From assembly GCA_006384855.1 (NCBI GenBank), contig VCJN01000434.1, forward strand, positions 1 through 64,000: DNA of 64,000 nucleotides. Reading direction: 5' to 3'. Origin of the DNA: Tetraselmis striata (lineage: Eukaryota; Chlorophyta; Chlorodendrophyceae; Chlorodendrales; Chlorodendraceae). Under the pieces are notes generated by a model that was not told the DNA's origin, searched no databases, and was given only the letters and a program-made list of their open reading frames with translations. Of this stretch, positions 45,491 to 55,184 are shown in pieces. The first letter of the stretch is position 1. The number at the start of each line of letters is the position of its first letter. Position numbers and translations under genes: made by a program.

Positions 45491-48400
45491 ATGTCTCTCC
45501 CTGCGAAACTCAAGCTCAAGGAGGCCAAGTACCTGGAATTTCAGGAGGTCAATGATGCTCGCCTCCTCGTGATCTGGTGCATCTCTGTGAAGCGCCACAT
45601 CCGCGGTGTTCCTGGGTACCGCAACATCTTCAGCGCCAATGACACCACTGTTGATGACGCGCATCACAATGAAGCTGTCAGCTTTATGGCTTCCCTACTG
45701 CTAGATAATCAAGCCAAGGGCATCGTGCTCAAGGCCGCTGATCGCGCCAATGAGACAGCAGGCGGACGCGCGGCGCTCAAGGCCTTGCAGGAACTCCGCG
45801 CTTCATACCTTCCAGATGAACGTACCCTTCTCGCTCAACTGAAAGCGTCACTGAATCAGGGTCAGAGTACTCATGAAAATCTCCTTGACTTCATGACCCG
45901 GCTGGAGGACCTACAGATTGCCATCAAAGACTGTGGTGCGACTGTCTCGGATGATGACATGCTCGTATCCCTGCTCAATGGCATGCGCACTGAGGAGGCC
46001 ACTATCCGAGCAGTGGTGAAGGGGGACCCCACTGTCACCACCTTCGAGCTGGCCAAGGCAAAGATCAGGACTGTCCAAGACCACAGCATCAGTATGGAGC
46101 AACCTGGCGCTGCCTTTGCTGCCTTTGCGCCAACTGGGGCGACTTCCTACGCTGCCCTCCAAGCTCGCGTAACTGAGCTGGAAGCTGAGAAGAAGAAGGC
46201 CGAGGCTGCAACCCGCAAGTCCGAGGTAGACGAACTGAAGGCTATGGTGGCTGCAATGCAGTCCCAGCACAACGCTGGAGGCGGCGGCAGTGCACTGCGC
46301 TTCAATCCGCAGAACCGCCGCTGCTACAACTGCAATGCCATCGGACATTTGGCCCGTACCTGCCCCAAGCCCGACAAGAGGAAGACAGCAGGAGAAGGCC
46401 GCCCAAGGCTTGCACCTGGTTCAGAGGAGCCGCCCGCCAAGGAGTTTGGAGCACTGTCGTTCCACATGGCGCTACTTGCCAGCGCCACACCTGAGCTCCC
46501 ACCCATGCCAACTGACGCTTGGTCCGTGATGCCTACCAGCCGTCGCGCCATGATCAGGGCAGCGCCGTCACCCCCGCTCAGCTCTCACAACCCGTTCGGT
46601 TCCCTCACCTTCTCCGATGACACCACTGGCCCAGACGATGAGCCTACCCTTCTGGAGGAGCGCGAGATGCGAGACGCCATCGCCGCTGCGTCAGCTGAAG
46701 AGCAAGCTATTGCTGCCGCCGTTGCGGCAGTCGCTGAGAAGGAAGCTGCGGAGCGTGCCGCCATTGCTGACGTTGCAGCCTTCATCGCAGCCGACCCTGC
46801 GGCCATGACTGTGGCCCGCACAAGCAAGGCGACCATCCTGCCCAACGACGTTGCCATGCGCAGAGCTATCATCACAAATGATCCCACCCCGTGGCCTGCT
46901 GACTGGCTGCACTCGGCCGCCCACCGCTTGGGTAAGGCACCAGTCCCGATGCCAACTGTGACGCACGTCGTACCTGCTTCTCGCTTCAACGCGTCGACCA
47001 GCAGTGGCATGTCTTCTGACTGCAGCCGCCTGAGCGATCATGATCTCGGGTACGACAGCGCCGATGATGACGAAGCTATGCTGGTGGATTTCCAGCGTCA
47101 CTGGGCGCCGGCTGCACTTGCAGCACGTGGCTTCGCTCCTGCTGATGATCTGACATTGTCACCCGTATCTGACGACACTGGCTGCGAGAACAACAGCGTC
47201 CCTGGGCTTATTAGCGACGACAGTATCAGTGACAATGACTTCTCCCAGCACGCAAGCACAGCCTCGCTCTGTGGCATACCCACTACTCAGTCGCACACGA
47301 CTGACAGCGTCTTCCCCGACTCTGACAACATGCCGCACCTGGTCCCGGACAGCACTGATGATGACAAGGCCGTCTCGATCGGTCGCCGCTCCTCCTCGTT
47401 GGGCGCACGCAGCAATCCCAGCGCCCGTGCATTAAAACTTCACCGCCGCGCCATTCATGCCACTGCCCGCACCTTCACAGCGTGGCCCAATACCAGCCTC
47501 CCTGGGACTTCCCCAACTGCACCTGCTGTCATGCGCAACATTTATCTGGACGATGCCGTGGACTCCTTTCGCCTCGTGCCCCGCGATGCCGTGTCCATTC
47601 AAAATCCATCGACGCAGCATGTTGCTGCTCCCGAGGGCGTCTCATCCAGTAACGCCAGGCTCTCCATGACCAAGAGTGCACGTCGTCATCGCAATCGCCG
47701 CTCAGCTCGTCGCCTTCGAAAGCGCGACCCCTTTGCCATCGGGGGCACCAAGCACTTTGCAGCCACCACCCCAGTTGTCATCCCCTCGCCCCCTCCCAAC
47801 GCTATCGACCAACTGGAGACTGCTCTGGCGGCCGCTGAACAGCGTTGTTTCCTGGGAGAGGCAGCGCCACTGCCGTCCATCCGCCACGTTCGTGCCGACC
47901 CTGCAGCACTGCTGCCCCACCATCCACTCCATGTTGTCATCCTCTGCGCAGGAGCCACATTTGGCGTCATTGACGGACTCTGTGCAGCCGGACACTGCAT
48001 TGCTACCATCACACTCGTGGAGAATGACGCCGCAGTGCGTGCTGCCGGGATCCTGGAGCTCAACAGAGTCCGTGCAAAATGGACTGCGCTCATCTCATAT
48101 GATGCGATCGCCAATGCCTACGATCGCCTCCCCACTCATGACGTCCAACTCCTCACCACAGACATGTTTGCCGCACTTCCGCGTGTGGACCTTCTCGTGG
48201 CGACACCTCCGTGTCAGCCATTCTCATCAGCTGGGAGGAGTCAAGGCCTGCATGACCAGCGAGCCAAGCCCTTCTATGCCGTCTGCCGTCTCGTCAAGCA
48301 GCTCAACCGCGCACAGAGCGGTATTACCTACGTCATCGAGAATGTCGCTGGAGCCGGGCGTTTCCCTGCCATTCGCGCGGCCCTAGGGGACCCTGTCCTG

Positions 48401-50899
48401 GCCCGAGCACACGAGCTCGGATCATCATCCCGCCGCGACACCCTACTCTGGACCAACGCGCGCGACCCGGACGCCCTGCAGGCCCACTACCATCGTTCGC
48501 TCCGTCGCCCGACCAGCGTGGGCGATTTGATTGCCAAGGGTGGCTTCGCACCGGAGTGGCAGGCTCCCGCCCACCTTCGTCACAGCAAGTTTGGCAAGTT
48601 TGTGTCCCGCAAAGGCAGTTTCGCGCACCGGATGCATGGGTCCACCCCGGGCAGCAGTATGCTGCTACACAATGGCGTGTATGAGGAAGCACCCACCGAC
48701 ATCAAATGCATTTCTATGGGCTTCGATGCCAACGCTGTCGACTTCCCTGAGGTGTCCGCCGATCTGCGTCGACGTATCATTGGAGCGTGTGTGGACTCAA
48801 ACGTGGCGCGCTGGCTGATGGCGGCCATCTCCTCCGCGTCCAAGGACGAGAGCGCTCTTCCTAGCATTCACACCTTCCCCCACAAATGGATCTTCGACTC
48901 TGGCGCCACCTCACACATGGTGGCGCAGTACGAGGACTACTCCGACTATCAGACCATACCGCGCCGATGGATCAGCGGCTTGGGCGCCTACGCTGTGGGT
49001 ACCGGTACAGTCCATATCAGCATGCGAGCCGTCAACGGCGATACATCCTGCAGCACCCTTCACAACGTTCTTCATGTGCCTGATCTCGCTTCCCGCACCA
49101 ATGACGAGGTGCTTCGTCTCTTCAGTGCGAGGCAGGCGCAGGATGCCAATGCAGCTCTTCGGATAGTCATGACAGCGCGCAGCAGCGCCATGCAGATCTC
49201 CGATGCCGTAACCATTCCGATCGAGAATGACGGGCGCTTATTTATCCTGCACAGTCACGTGCTCCGTCAGGGACGGCGTCAACGTCACGGTAGTCCGGTG
49301 GAAGCTGCCACAGCCCTCGCCGCAACACCCTCCAGCGCATTACCATCTGACAAAATGTTGTGGCATGCGCGCCTCGGTCACATCCACGAGCGCGCCATGC
49401 ACCGAGTTACCAATGGGGGACCCGATGCCAACCTGCGTCATACCAGCCTTCCGTTCTGCAAGTCATGCGCAATCGTCAAATCCACTGTGGCCCCGATGCC
49501 GCGCATCTGTCATGAGAAACCAACTGTGCCATTCTCTCTCGTTGGGAGCGACTTCTGGGAGCTGCGCACTCCTTCGTTGCAAGGCCACACGTACTGCTGT
49601 GGGTACGTCGACTACGCGACATCCCTGGTGTGCTTGTTCTTCTGCAATTCCCGACAATGTGCTACCGCTACTCTGCGTTCATTCAACACCATGGTGGTCA
49701 GCTACGGCCATTCCATCGCAGCATTGCGTCTGGACAACGATACAGCCTTCCGCGGTCAAGCATATGTGTCCGCCTGCGACGCCCTGACCATTCGCCGCAC
49801 ATATGCAGCACCATACAGCCAGTTCCAGAATGGGCTGATGGAGCGCACCTGGCGCACCCTCAGCCAATGGGCTCGCTGTATGCTGGACTACGCCAGCCTC
49901 CAAGACACCTACTGGGAGTTCGCCATGTCGGTCGCGGCCTACATCTATAACCGCACCTTCCGCCGTGGAGTTCATGGAATTCCACTTCACCTCGTGACTG
50001 GCGCCATCCCAGACTTGCGCCACCTCCGTGTGTTTGGCTGTGATGCCTATGCGCACGTTCCCCGCAGTACCCGGCACAAGGCTGCCCCTTCCGCCCGCCA
50101 AGGTGTCTTCGTTGGATACTCCACAGACTCGCCGGCATGGCTTGTGTACTTTCCCGCCACGCGCTCTGTTGTGGCCAGTCGATCCGTCACCTTCGATGAA
50201 ACTGATCGCTCTGCGCCCTGCACCCTGGAGCACCCCGATTCATGGCCGTCTGCGGCCCCTCAGGAGGGGATGACTACAGAGTCAGGAGGGGCCACAGCCG
50301 CCAAGACAGGAGGGGCTGTGCCCCGAGCAATATGCCCTACCTGCTCGGCATCAACCCATGACCGGGGACTGACTTTCGGAAGAGAATGCGAGTTTCGTCT
50401 TCATGGTTACAGCAATGCTAACTTTCCAACAACGTATCCCAGTCAGTGCAAGTCGACCAGCGGTTCTGTATTCTTTCTTGCAGAAGCAGCCGTCAGCTAC
50501 CTATCCAAGCTTCAGCCATTGGTAGCACTCTCGACAGCAGAGGCAGAATATATAGCGCTTTGTGTCACAGCGCAGGAGGCAATGTTCTTGAGGCAGATGC
50601 TATCAGAACTGGGATTCAGGCAGGACGGCGCCACAGCAATCGGAGAGGACAACCAGGCATGTATTACAATCGCCACCAACGACGTGACCTCAGCCCGGAC
50701 CAAGCACCTGGACATCCGACTTCACTTCGTGCGAGATGCACAACGCTCTAAGAAAATCAAGGTGTACTATGTGCCCACTGCTGACATGCTGGCTGACACC
50801 TTCACGAAGCCACTTGCGTCCCGCCAGCAGTTTGAGGCCTTGAACTCGCGCATCATGAACTACAATATTGTACCTGCAACCAGTGAGGAGGGGTGTTGA
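45491..50899 (+). CDS. Copia polyprotein: Gag - C5 methyltransferase - protease - integrase - RNase H
   Basis: 1,802 aa from ATG 45,491. Gag with copia-type N-terminus spans about 1-210, and the zinc knuckle CYNCNAIGHLARTC is at 278-291. An acidic, Ser/Thr-rich linker follows. The C5 methyltransferase is at about 812-1120: motif I-like ILCAGATFGVIDGL, then VEND, TPPCQPFS with catalytic Cys908, IENV at 949-952, GSSSRRDTLLW at 977, MGF, and a motif X-like IGACVDSNVARWLM near 1097. Protease DSGATSH has its Asp at 1136. Zinc-binding HARLGH...CKSC of integrase is at 1292-1326, with catalytic D1354, D1415, E1451 (D-60-D-35-E). A copia integrase C-terminus reads LRVFGCDAYAHVP. Reverse transcriptase is missing between about 1580 and 1625. 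RNase H is at about 1635-1780 with HGYSNANF (usual YSDAD) and STAEAEY. The element would need reverse transcriptase in trans. Confidence 0.93.
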   Translation: MSLPAKLKLKEAKYLEFQEVNDARLLVIWCISVKRHIRGVPGYRNIFSANDTTVDDAHHNEAVSFMASLLLDNQAKGIVLKAADRANETAGGRAALKALQELRASYLPDERTLLAQLKASLNQGQSTHENLLDFMTRLEDLQIAIKDCGATVSDDDMLVSLLNGMRTEEATIRAVVKGDPTVTTFELAKAKIRTVQDHSISMEQPGAAFAAFAPTGATSYAALQARVTELEAEKKKAEAATRKSEVDELKAMVAAMQSQHNAGGGGSALRFNPQNRRCYNCNAIGHLARTCPKPDKRKTAGEGRPRLAPGSEEPPAKEFGALSFHMALLASATPELPPMPTDAWSVMPTSRRAMIRAAPSPPLSSHNPFGSLTFSDDTTGPDDEPTLLEEREMRDAIAAASAEEQAIAAAVAAVAEKEAAERAAIADVAAFIAADPAAMTVARTSKATILPNDVAMRRAIITNDPTPWPADWLHSAAHRLGKAPVPMPTVTHVVPASRFNASTSSGMSSDCSRLSDHDLGYDSADDDEAMLVDFQRHWAPAALAARGFAPADDLTLSPVSDDTGCENNSVPGLISDDSISDNDFSQHASTASLCGIPTTQSHTTDSVFPDSDNMPHLVPDSTDDDKAVSIGRRSSSLGARSNPSARALKLHRRAIHATARTFTAWPNTSLPGTSPTAPAVMRNIYLDDAVDSFRLVPRDAVSIQNPSTQHVAAPEGVSSSNARLSMTKSARRHRNRRSARRLRKRDPFAIGGTKHFAATTPVVIPSPPPNAIDQLETALAAAEQRCFLGEAAPLPSIRHVRADPAALLPHHPLHVVILCAGATFGVIDGLCAAGHCIATITLVENDAAVRAAGILELNRVRAKWTALISYDAIANAYDRLPTHDVQLLTTDMFAALPRVDLLVATPPCQPFSSAGRSQGLHDQRAKPFYAVCRLVKQLNRAQSGITYVIENVAGAGRFPAIRAALGDPVLARAHELGSSSRRDTLLWTNARDPDALQAHYHRSLRRPTSVGDLIAKGGFAPEWQAPAHLRHSKFGKFVSRKGSFAHRMHGSTPGSSMLLHNGVYEEAPTDIKCISMGFDANAVDFPEVSADLRRRIIGACVDSNVARWLMAAISSASKDESALPSIHTFPHKWIFDSGATSHMVAQYEDYSDYQTIPRRWISGLGAYAVGTGTVHISMRAVNGDTSCSTLHNVLHVPDLASRTNDEVLRLFSARQAQDANAALRIVMTARSSAMQISDAVTIPIENDGRLFILHSHVLRQGRRQRHGSPVEAATALAATPSSALPSDKMLWHARLGHIHERAMHRVTNGGPDANLRHTSLPFCKSCAIVKSTVAPMPRICHEKPTVPFSLVGSDFWELRTPSLQGHTYCCGYVDYATSLVCLFFCNSRQCATATLRSFNTMVVSYGHSIAALRLDNDTAFRGQAYVSACDALTIRRTYAAPYSQFQNGLMERTWRTLSQWARCMLDYASLQDTYWEFAMSVAAYIYNRTFRRGVHGIPLHLVTGAIPDLRHLRVFGCDAYAHVPRSTRHKAAPSARQGVFVGYSTDSPAWLVYFPATRSVVASRSVTFDETDRSAPCTLEHPDSWPSAAPQEGMTTESGGATAAKTGGAVPRAICPTCSASTHDRGLTFGRECEFRLHGYSNANFPTTYPSQCKSTSGSVFFLAEAAVSYLSKLQPLVALSTAEAEYIALCVTAQEAMFLRQMLSELGFRQDGATAIGEDNQACITIATNDVTSARTKHLDIRLHFVRDAQRSKKIKVYYVPTADMLADTFTKPLASRQQFEALNSRIMNYNIVPATSEEGC
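50885..50893 (+). promoter_or_regulatory. Polypurine tract
   Basis: GAGGAGGGG immediately precedes the 3' LTR, as expected for the plus-strand primer. It also encodes the last residues of the polyprotein (EEG). Confidence 0.8.
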
Positions 50900-51364
50900 C
50901 GAACACTGGTCGAAGCAGGTGATCAACTGGTCCACTGAAGTGTAAGTGAGCCCATCTGGCTTATAGGCAAATAGGCCTGATGATAATATATTCGTAATAG
51001 TGCAGTATAAATTACGGCTACTGCGCAGAAATGATGGAATGTACTGGTACTATCAAGTGACATATACTGGACCTGCAGAGCAAGACAGGTGTGAGGCATG
51101 TGAAGACATGCCTCATATAACACTTCATCAAACACACCCAGATTTCTGACAGGTGTCCGACTGAACCTGAATAGCCTTTTAGATATTGGAACCAGATCAA
51201 GAAGCATGAGAAATGGACAGATGAGCAGATGGAGCATGCCCCTAGCAAGGGCATTCTGCAGATGAGAATATAATGGGACATTTCTCATCATTTGTAATTA
51301 CAATATTCTGATCCCACAGACTCTGTCCCAACAGCAAGCTAGGAATGCTCCGAAACCATCTAGA
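50894..51364 (+). repeat. 3' LTR (471 bp)
   Basis: Begins TGTTGA and ends TCTAGA. The polyprotein stop codon TGA is formed by LTR bases 4-6, so the ORF ends inside the LTR. Confidence 0.95.
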
Positions 51365-51369
51365 GGGTG
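51365..51369. repeat. Target-site duplication GGGTG, right
   Basis: Directly follows the 3' LTR. The sequence then continues CAGCC-GGGTATATGG, the same as after the empty site at 58,110. Confidence 0.9.
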
Positions 51370-52229
51370 CAGCCCGGGTATATGGCGCTTTGGCCCAGGG
51401 CGGAGATGGCGACATTGAGATGTAACAGGAAGATGGTGACAGCAGGATGTTTTTTCGTCGGCCCTGGATGATTTAGGGCGTCGATCGATACCTGTGATGT
51501 GGCTCCTCGCACCAGGGGATGACTGGGACAATGTCTCCCTCCGGAATCTTAATCATCCGCCGCTTCTTGCCGCCGACCGCGTTCTGCTGTGTAGCCGCCG
51601 CGTCGTCGTATTGCGGGCTGTACCGAGACCGCCGCAGCCAGCACGAAAGGGTTATTTTCACCGCGTAATGACTTCCAGAGCGGAGAAAGAAGAGCGCGGG
51701 GGGGGGGAGGGGGGGAGGGGGTGGGGGGGGCGGGGGGGGCAATGAGCGGCGCGCATAGGTTCGCACCTGGGGCTCTTCGCCGCAGCGCCTGCGGATGTAG
51801 ACGAACAGCCTCCCATCTCGGTCCGCGGTCGGAGTGTACCCCAACAGTGACTAACGCGGTAAGAGTATGCGCTGCATGCCGGTTTGCAACGCGACGTCTG
51901 CAGAGTGAAACAGCACGCGTGTTGTGGTCCGTGGCGACCTACACAGCGATTTGTCAGTCGGCGTGTTCGGAATGGCAACTCGAGTTGAAGCAAGTCTACC
52001 GCCTCGTCCGGCAGGTGCTCGATCCAGACGGGTCGCCCTTCGACGCATGTGTCTCTGTGCGCCGGTTTAAGCACCGAGGCTGTGCGCGCCGGCGCGCGCC
52101 CCTCTGCTCATCAACCGACGGCGGTGAGCTCATCGGTTCAGCAATCCTAAAATTCGAGAAATAATCGCTATTTAAGACACATCACTCTCGGGAATAAGAC
52201 ACCCTCAGATGAGCGTCGCCTACCCAGGG

Positions 52230-52322
52230 CTTTCCGTAACCGGATCGCTGCCTAAACGGCCGTCGTCGTAGAGACACTGCAAGGGTTTCACCGGTGCCAG
52301 TCCTGCCCCGGGGGCGAAAAAA
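52230..52322 (-). repeat. Dispersed repeat family, partial copy in 6.7-kb unit 1
   Basis: The complement of this segment matches CCCGGGACAGGACTGGCACC through CTCTACGACGGCCGTTTAGG of the 17,480-17,860 element. A second copy is at 58,975-59,068. Confidence 0.6.
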
Positions 52323-52861
52323 GAAATGTCGACATGACGCGGGCCGAGGGCGCGACATGGCCAGACTTTTTAGCTCGAGCTTTGGCGGGTTGACGAAACG
52401 AATAACAATAATGTATCGATCGTTGCGTCGCTACATACAGCAGCCCACAACAGTATCTGCATCTTTTTATGGGTATAATTTGGGTTTGGTCGCTTCTAGT
52501 CGGTAAACCCACGCATAGTCTACGCCGTTGTAGCCATTGCGAGGATAACCATGTAAGAGCGTGCACATGGTGTGCTAGGGCCAATGCGATGGCGCGTGTG
52601 GCGTCTGTTATGCGGCACTACCAGTAGTGATGTAACCGCCGGGCTATGAACGGTTTGCTTGAGCGCACGGCACGCCGACATTTGGACACAAAGAACCGTG
52701 TTTTTCTCCCATAGTCGCCGAGATACATGTGTTGGCCACCTACCCTAGGCCGCGCGGCGCATGGTTTAGAGTCTATGGTCAGCTAGCGGGCTGCATGCGA
52801 CATTCGCAAACTGGTTGTTCGCCTTGCAAGAAACAGCAATATAGCAATCACGTTTTAATTA

Positions 52862-52977
52862 ATAACATTTCAACGTTTTATCAGATAGGCTGTAAATTAG
52901 TGCGATGGAAAGCCCGTGACTTGAGCTTTCCAACGCACTAATTTTCAGCCCAATCCAATAAAACGTCGAAATGTTAT
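52862..52977. repeat. Conserved 115-bp hairpin, copy 2
   Basis: Same foldback as 40,903-41,019 with several arm changes, some compensatory in position. It lies in the first 6.7-kb unit. Confidence 0.75.
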
Positions 52978-53262
52978 GGCATGTCAAAGTTACCCCTTGT
53001 TCTGGTATCCCAGTCAGCCCACTCAATGTGGGTGGGGGCGCATTATAGGAGCATGTAATGTGCCCTTCTACGCAAGCTCCCGGGTGCGGAGAGCCCTTAA
53101 ATAGCAGGTCTCTACGTCGCGCGGACCTCGTCATCATTTGGGCTTTTTCCCCTTGGATTATGGGTGACATGTGTAGCAACATGCGCACATACATGTGCAA
53201 CAGTGGCGACATTGTTGTCGAGGGGGCAAGCCCGCGCTTAGCCTACGGTGCGGGTGGTATAA

Positions 53263-53995
53263 GAAATTGAAATTGAAATTGAAATTGAAATTGATTTACA
53301 ACGTGCTGACTTGCTGCTCTCCACTGCCCAAGCCGAGTTGCTTTTAAGACTTGCTTTATCCAACCGCTGTGGGAACCCTAGGGATTACGGATGCAGCTTC
53401 CGGCCTTCCTCCTTATCGCCCGCGCCCCTCCTCCTTCCATGCCGCTTGGTATTGTTCCCCCCTGCCGTGGCGGGGGTGTCGTGTACGGTGGTCTGCGGAA
53501 AGCGTGTAGTATGTTAACGGCGGGTGTGCGTGCGGGGTGTGTGGGAGGTACTGAGGTTGGACATGGCAGGTTTGAGGGACTGTCGGGATATGCGGAGGAG
53601 AGTATGTAGCCATCCGATTGAGTGTCGTTGGAGTTTCCTACAGAGGCGGATTGCAGCGGCGCGCTGGGAGGCGGAGGGGGTTTGTCCGGGGGTTGCTTCT
53701 TGGGGCGGAGGACCGTGAGGCTATGGATGGCTTCTAGTGTGAGTTTGTGCATGGTGCCGCTGCGGCTGAGGGTTACGGGAATGATTTCAATCGGATACTG
53801 CCATCCTTGTTGACGTAGGGCGCTCACCATGTGTTGGTGTTCTTTGCGGATGAGAGCGTGCACGGTGGCATGATTGAGATCAGTACCATATTTGAATTCG
53901 ATTATCTGTATTTTTTTGACAGCTCTGGGATCGGTGCTGGGAGATATGGTTCCGGTGGCCGGGTCCCAATCGAATCCGACGATGCGTAGAAGCAT
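53263..53995 (-). mobile_element. 5'-truncated LINE with (TTTCAA)n tail, unit 1
   Basis: Inserted relative to the old copy at 41,280-41,310. On the minus strand it starts inside a coding region and ends in a hexanucleotide tail (five to six CAATTT units, 53,263-53,297). The frame from 53,995 to 53,378 encodes IVGFDWDPATGTISP, then IIEFKYGTD, EHQHMVSAL and IIPVTLSRSGT. This resembles the C-terminal part of algal LINE polyproteins with a PD-(D/E)xK-like E-x-K motif, followed by a Pro/Ser-rich tail. Reverse transcriptase is absent through 5' truncation. Confidence 0.6.
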
Positions 53996-54625
53996 ACACC
54001 TATGGAATCGAAAGCACTTCATGTGTGCTACTTTCACCCGGCGAGACGCGGCCAATGGCGCTCTCATTCTCTCATTCTCTTGCAGGTTGGAGAATTGTGG
54101 GATGATTGGCCCCATCACGACGACGGCATTACTTGCACACTCTCATGGAAATGCCATGCATTGCATCGGTAGCGTGCATGGATTGGGCTCAAGCTCGGTC
54201 GTCTTACAGCGCATGCATACGTGCACCCACCACCGGCAGCGCGCGGGCAAATGCGACGGATGGTAACTACGCCGCCAACAAGTTGCCCCCTATTCATCGC
54301 CCGTTTTTTCTGTTGTTTTAGCCATGTGTTAAACAATGCCATTGCCAAAGAACAATTCTAAAAGTGCGATAACCGGGAGAAACGGCTGCCTCCTTGGCGT
54401 AGAAGGCTTGCATACACTAGATTACAAGGCTCCATGGCCCCGTGGCCCCATGGCTTGGGCACCAAGCAGGCGAGGATACGCGCGGATTTTCTATGTGCAA
54501 AGCCTTTTGAGGCTGCTGTATTTCGTCAAGTATTCGTTATTTTGCGGTCGTTAACACCTTAAATATGCTCGGAATTCTAAAAATGATTGCTGTATTTGTA
54601 CGCGTACGCGTGCGAGCGCGTGTGA

Positions 54626-55050
54626 TACTGCAGTGTGAGTAGACGCTGTGAGAAGATACTATTCTCATTACATATACGATACGCTCGCAGTGTGTCATGC
54701 ACGGATCCTCCGCGCTAGCTTTTGATAAAGCGCGGCTATCACAAGCTACCTCCTTGCATTAAAAGCGCGGAGTACACGGGTCGATTTCCGGTGTGGGCCG
54801 GTTCACGGATGTCACACATTACAAACGATCTGATATGACCAACTAACAATGTCATATCACACCATGACCAGCGCCCAACAATGCCAGCCGCCACACCTAT
54901 CTTTAAGGGGGATGGAATGTGAGTAGACATTGTCACGATATATGTATACGATGTTCACTCTCGCAGTGTGTCGTCATCCCACGGATCCTCCGCGCTTTTG
55001 ATGATAGAGCACGGCTATCAAAAGCTACCTCCTTGCATGCAACTTCATCG
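54626..55050. repeat. Two related 130-150 bp blocks (CACGGATCCTCCGCGCT type)
   Basis: Blocks 54,626-54,775 and 54,920-55,045 share GAGTAGAC, CTCGCAGTGTGTC, CGGATCCTCCGCGCT, CGGCTATCA and AGCTACCTCCTTGCAT in order. The same pair recurs at 61,368-61,790 in unit 2. Non-coding, possibly a short element inserted twice. Confidence 0.6.
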
Positions 55051-55141
55051 CATACTTTTACAGGTCGAACTCGTCGTCGCGTATAATAATACTAACGCAT
55101 ACCGGATACCTGCTTAGACGGTGGCAAAACTTTAATTAAAC

Positions 55142-55184
55142 GAGTTGCACAAACACGGCGGTGCGTGGCCGTGTTGTGCAACTC
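55142..55184. repeat. Short perfect-arm hairpin
   Basis: GAGTTGCACAA-ACACGGC pairs with GCCGTGTTGTGCAACTC around a GGTGCGTG loop. A copy with one arm mismatch lies at about 61,873-61,914. It could be an RNA hairpin or terminator-like structure. It lies in AT-rich sequence without a gene. Confidence 0.5.

Larger units (their letters stand above)
44633..51364 (+). mobile_element. Ty1/copia LTR retrotransposon with a captured C5 DNA methyltransferase
   Basis: 6,732 bp bounded by two 471-bp LTRs and a 5-bp GGGTG target-site duplication. Internal parts in order: tRNA primer site at 45,104, a 387-bp leader, one long ORF (45,491-50,899) and a polypurine tract abutting the 3' LTR. The order protease-integrase-RNase H identifies Ty1/copia. 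Reverse transcriptase is absent, and a C5 cytosine-methyltransferase domain has been added. Insertion is recent, because the LTRs differ at one position. It sits in an intron of the unit 1 cupin gene, in the opposite orientation. Confidence 0.95.
43095..52074 (-). pseudogene. Tandem-cupin gene, unit 1 copy, split by the retrotransposon
   Basis: 3' exons: 44,546-44,472; 44,324-44,220; 44,016-43,956; 43,837-43,639; 43,270-43,095 (TGA). 5' candidate exons beyond the element: about 52,074-51,943; 51,850-51,767; 51,671-51,624; 51,583-51,492. Visible are PWCEEPHHR|QKFENEYIRVYEVTVPPG (cupin motif 1), HDRPTFFAML, ALDTNTSPLFF, then a second module FRTYRLTLEPGEETGKHPWP and GPSTHSVKNVGSSRFEALVVEWV. Most junction phases close. 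Joining 44,472 to 44,324 is one base out of phase, and the unit 2 copy shows the same. The 6.7-kb copia element lies in the intron between 51,492 and 44,546, in opposite orientation, so normal transcripts are probably disrupted. Confidence 0.55.

Noticed and set aside
45491..50899. Horizontally acquired bacterial restriction-modification gene
   Set aside because: The methyltransferase motifs lie in one uninterrupted frame with Gag, protease and integrase between LTRs, so the domain belongs to the retrotransposon.
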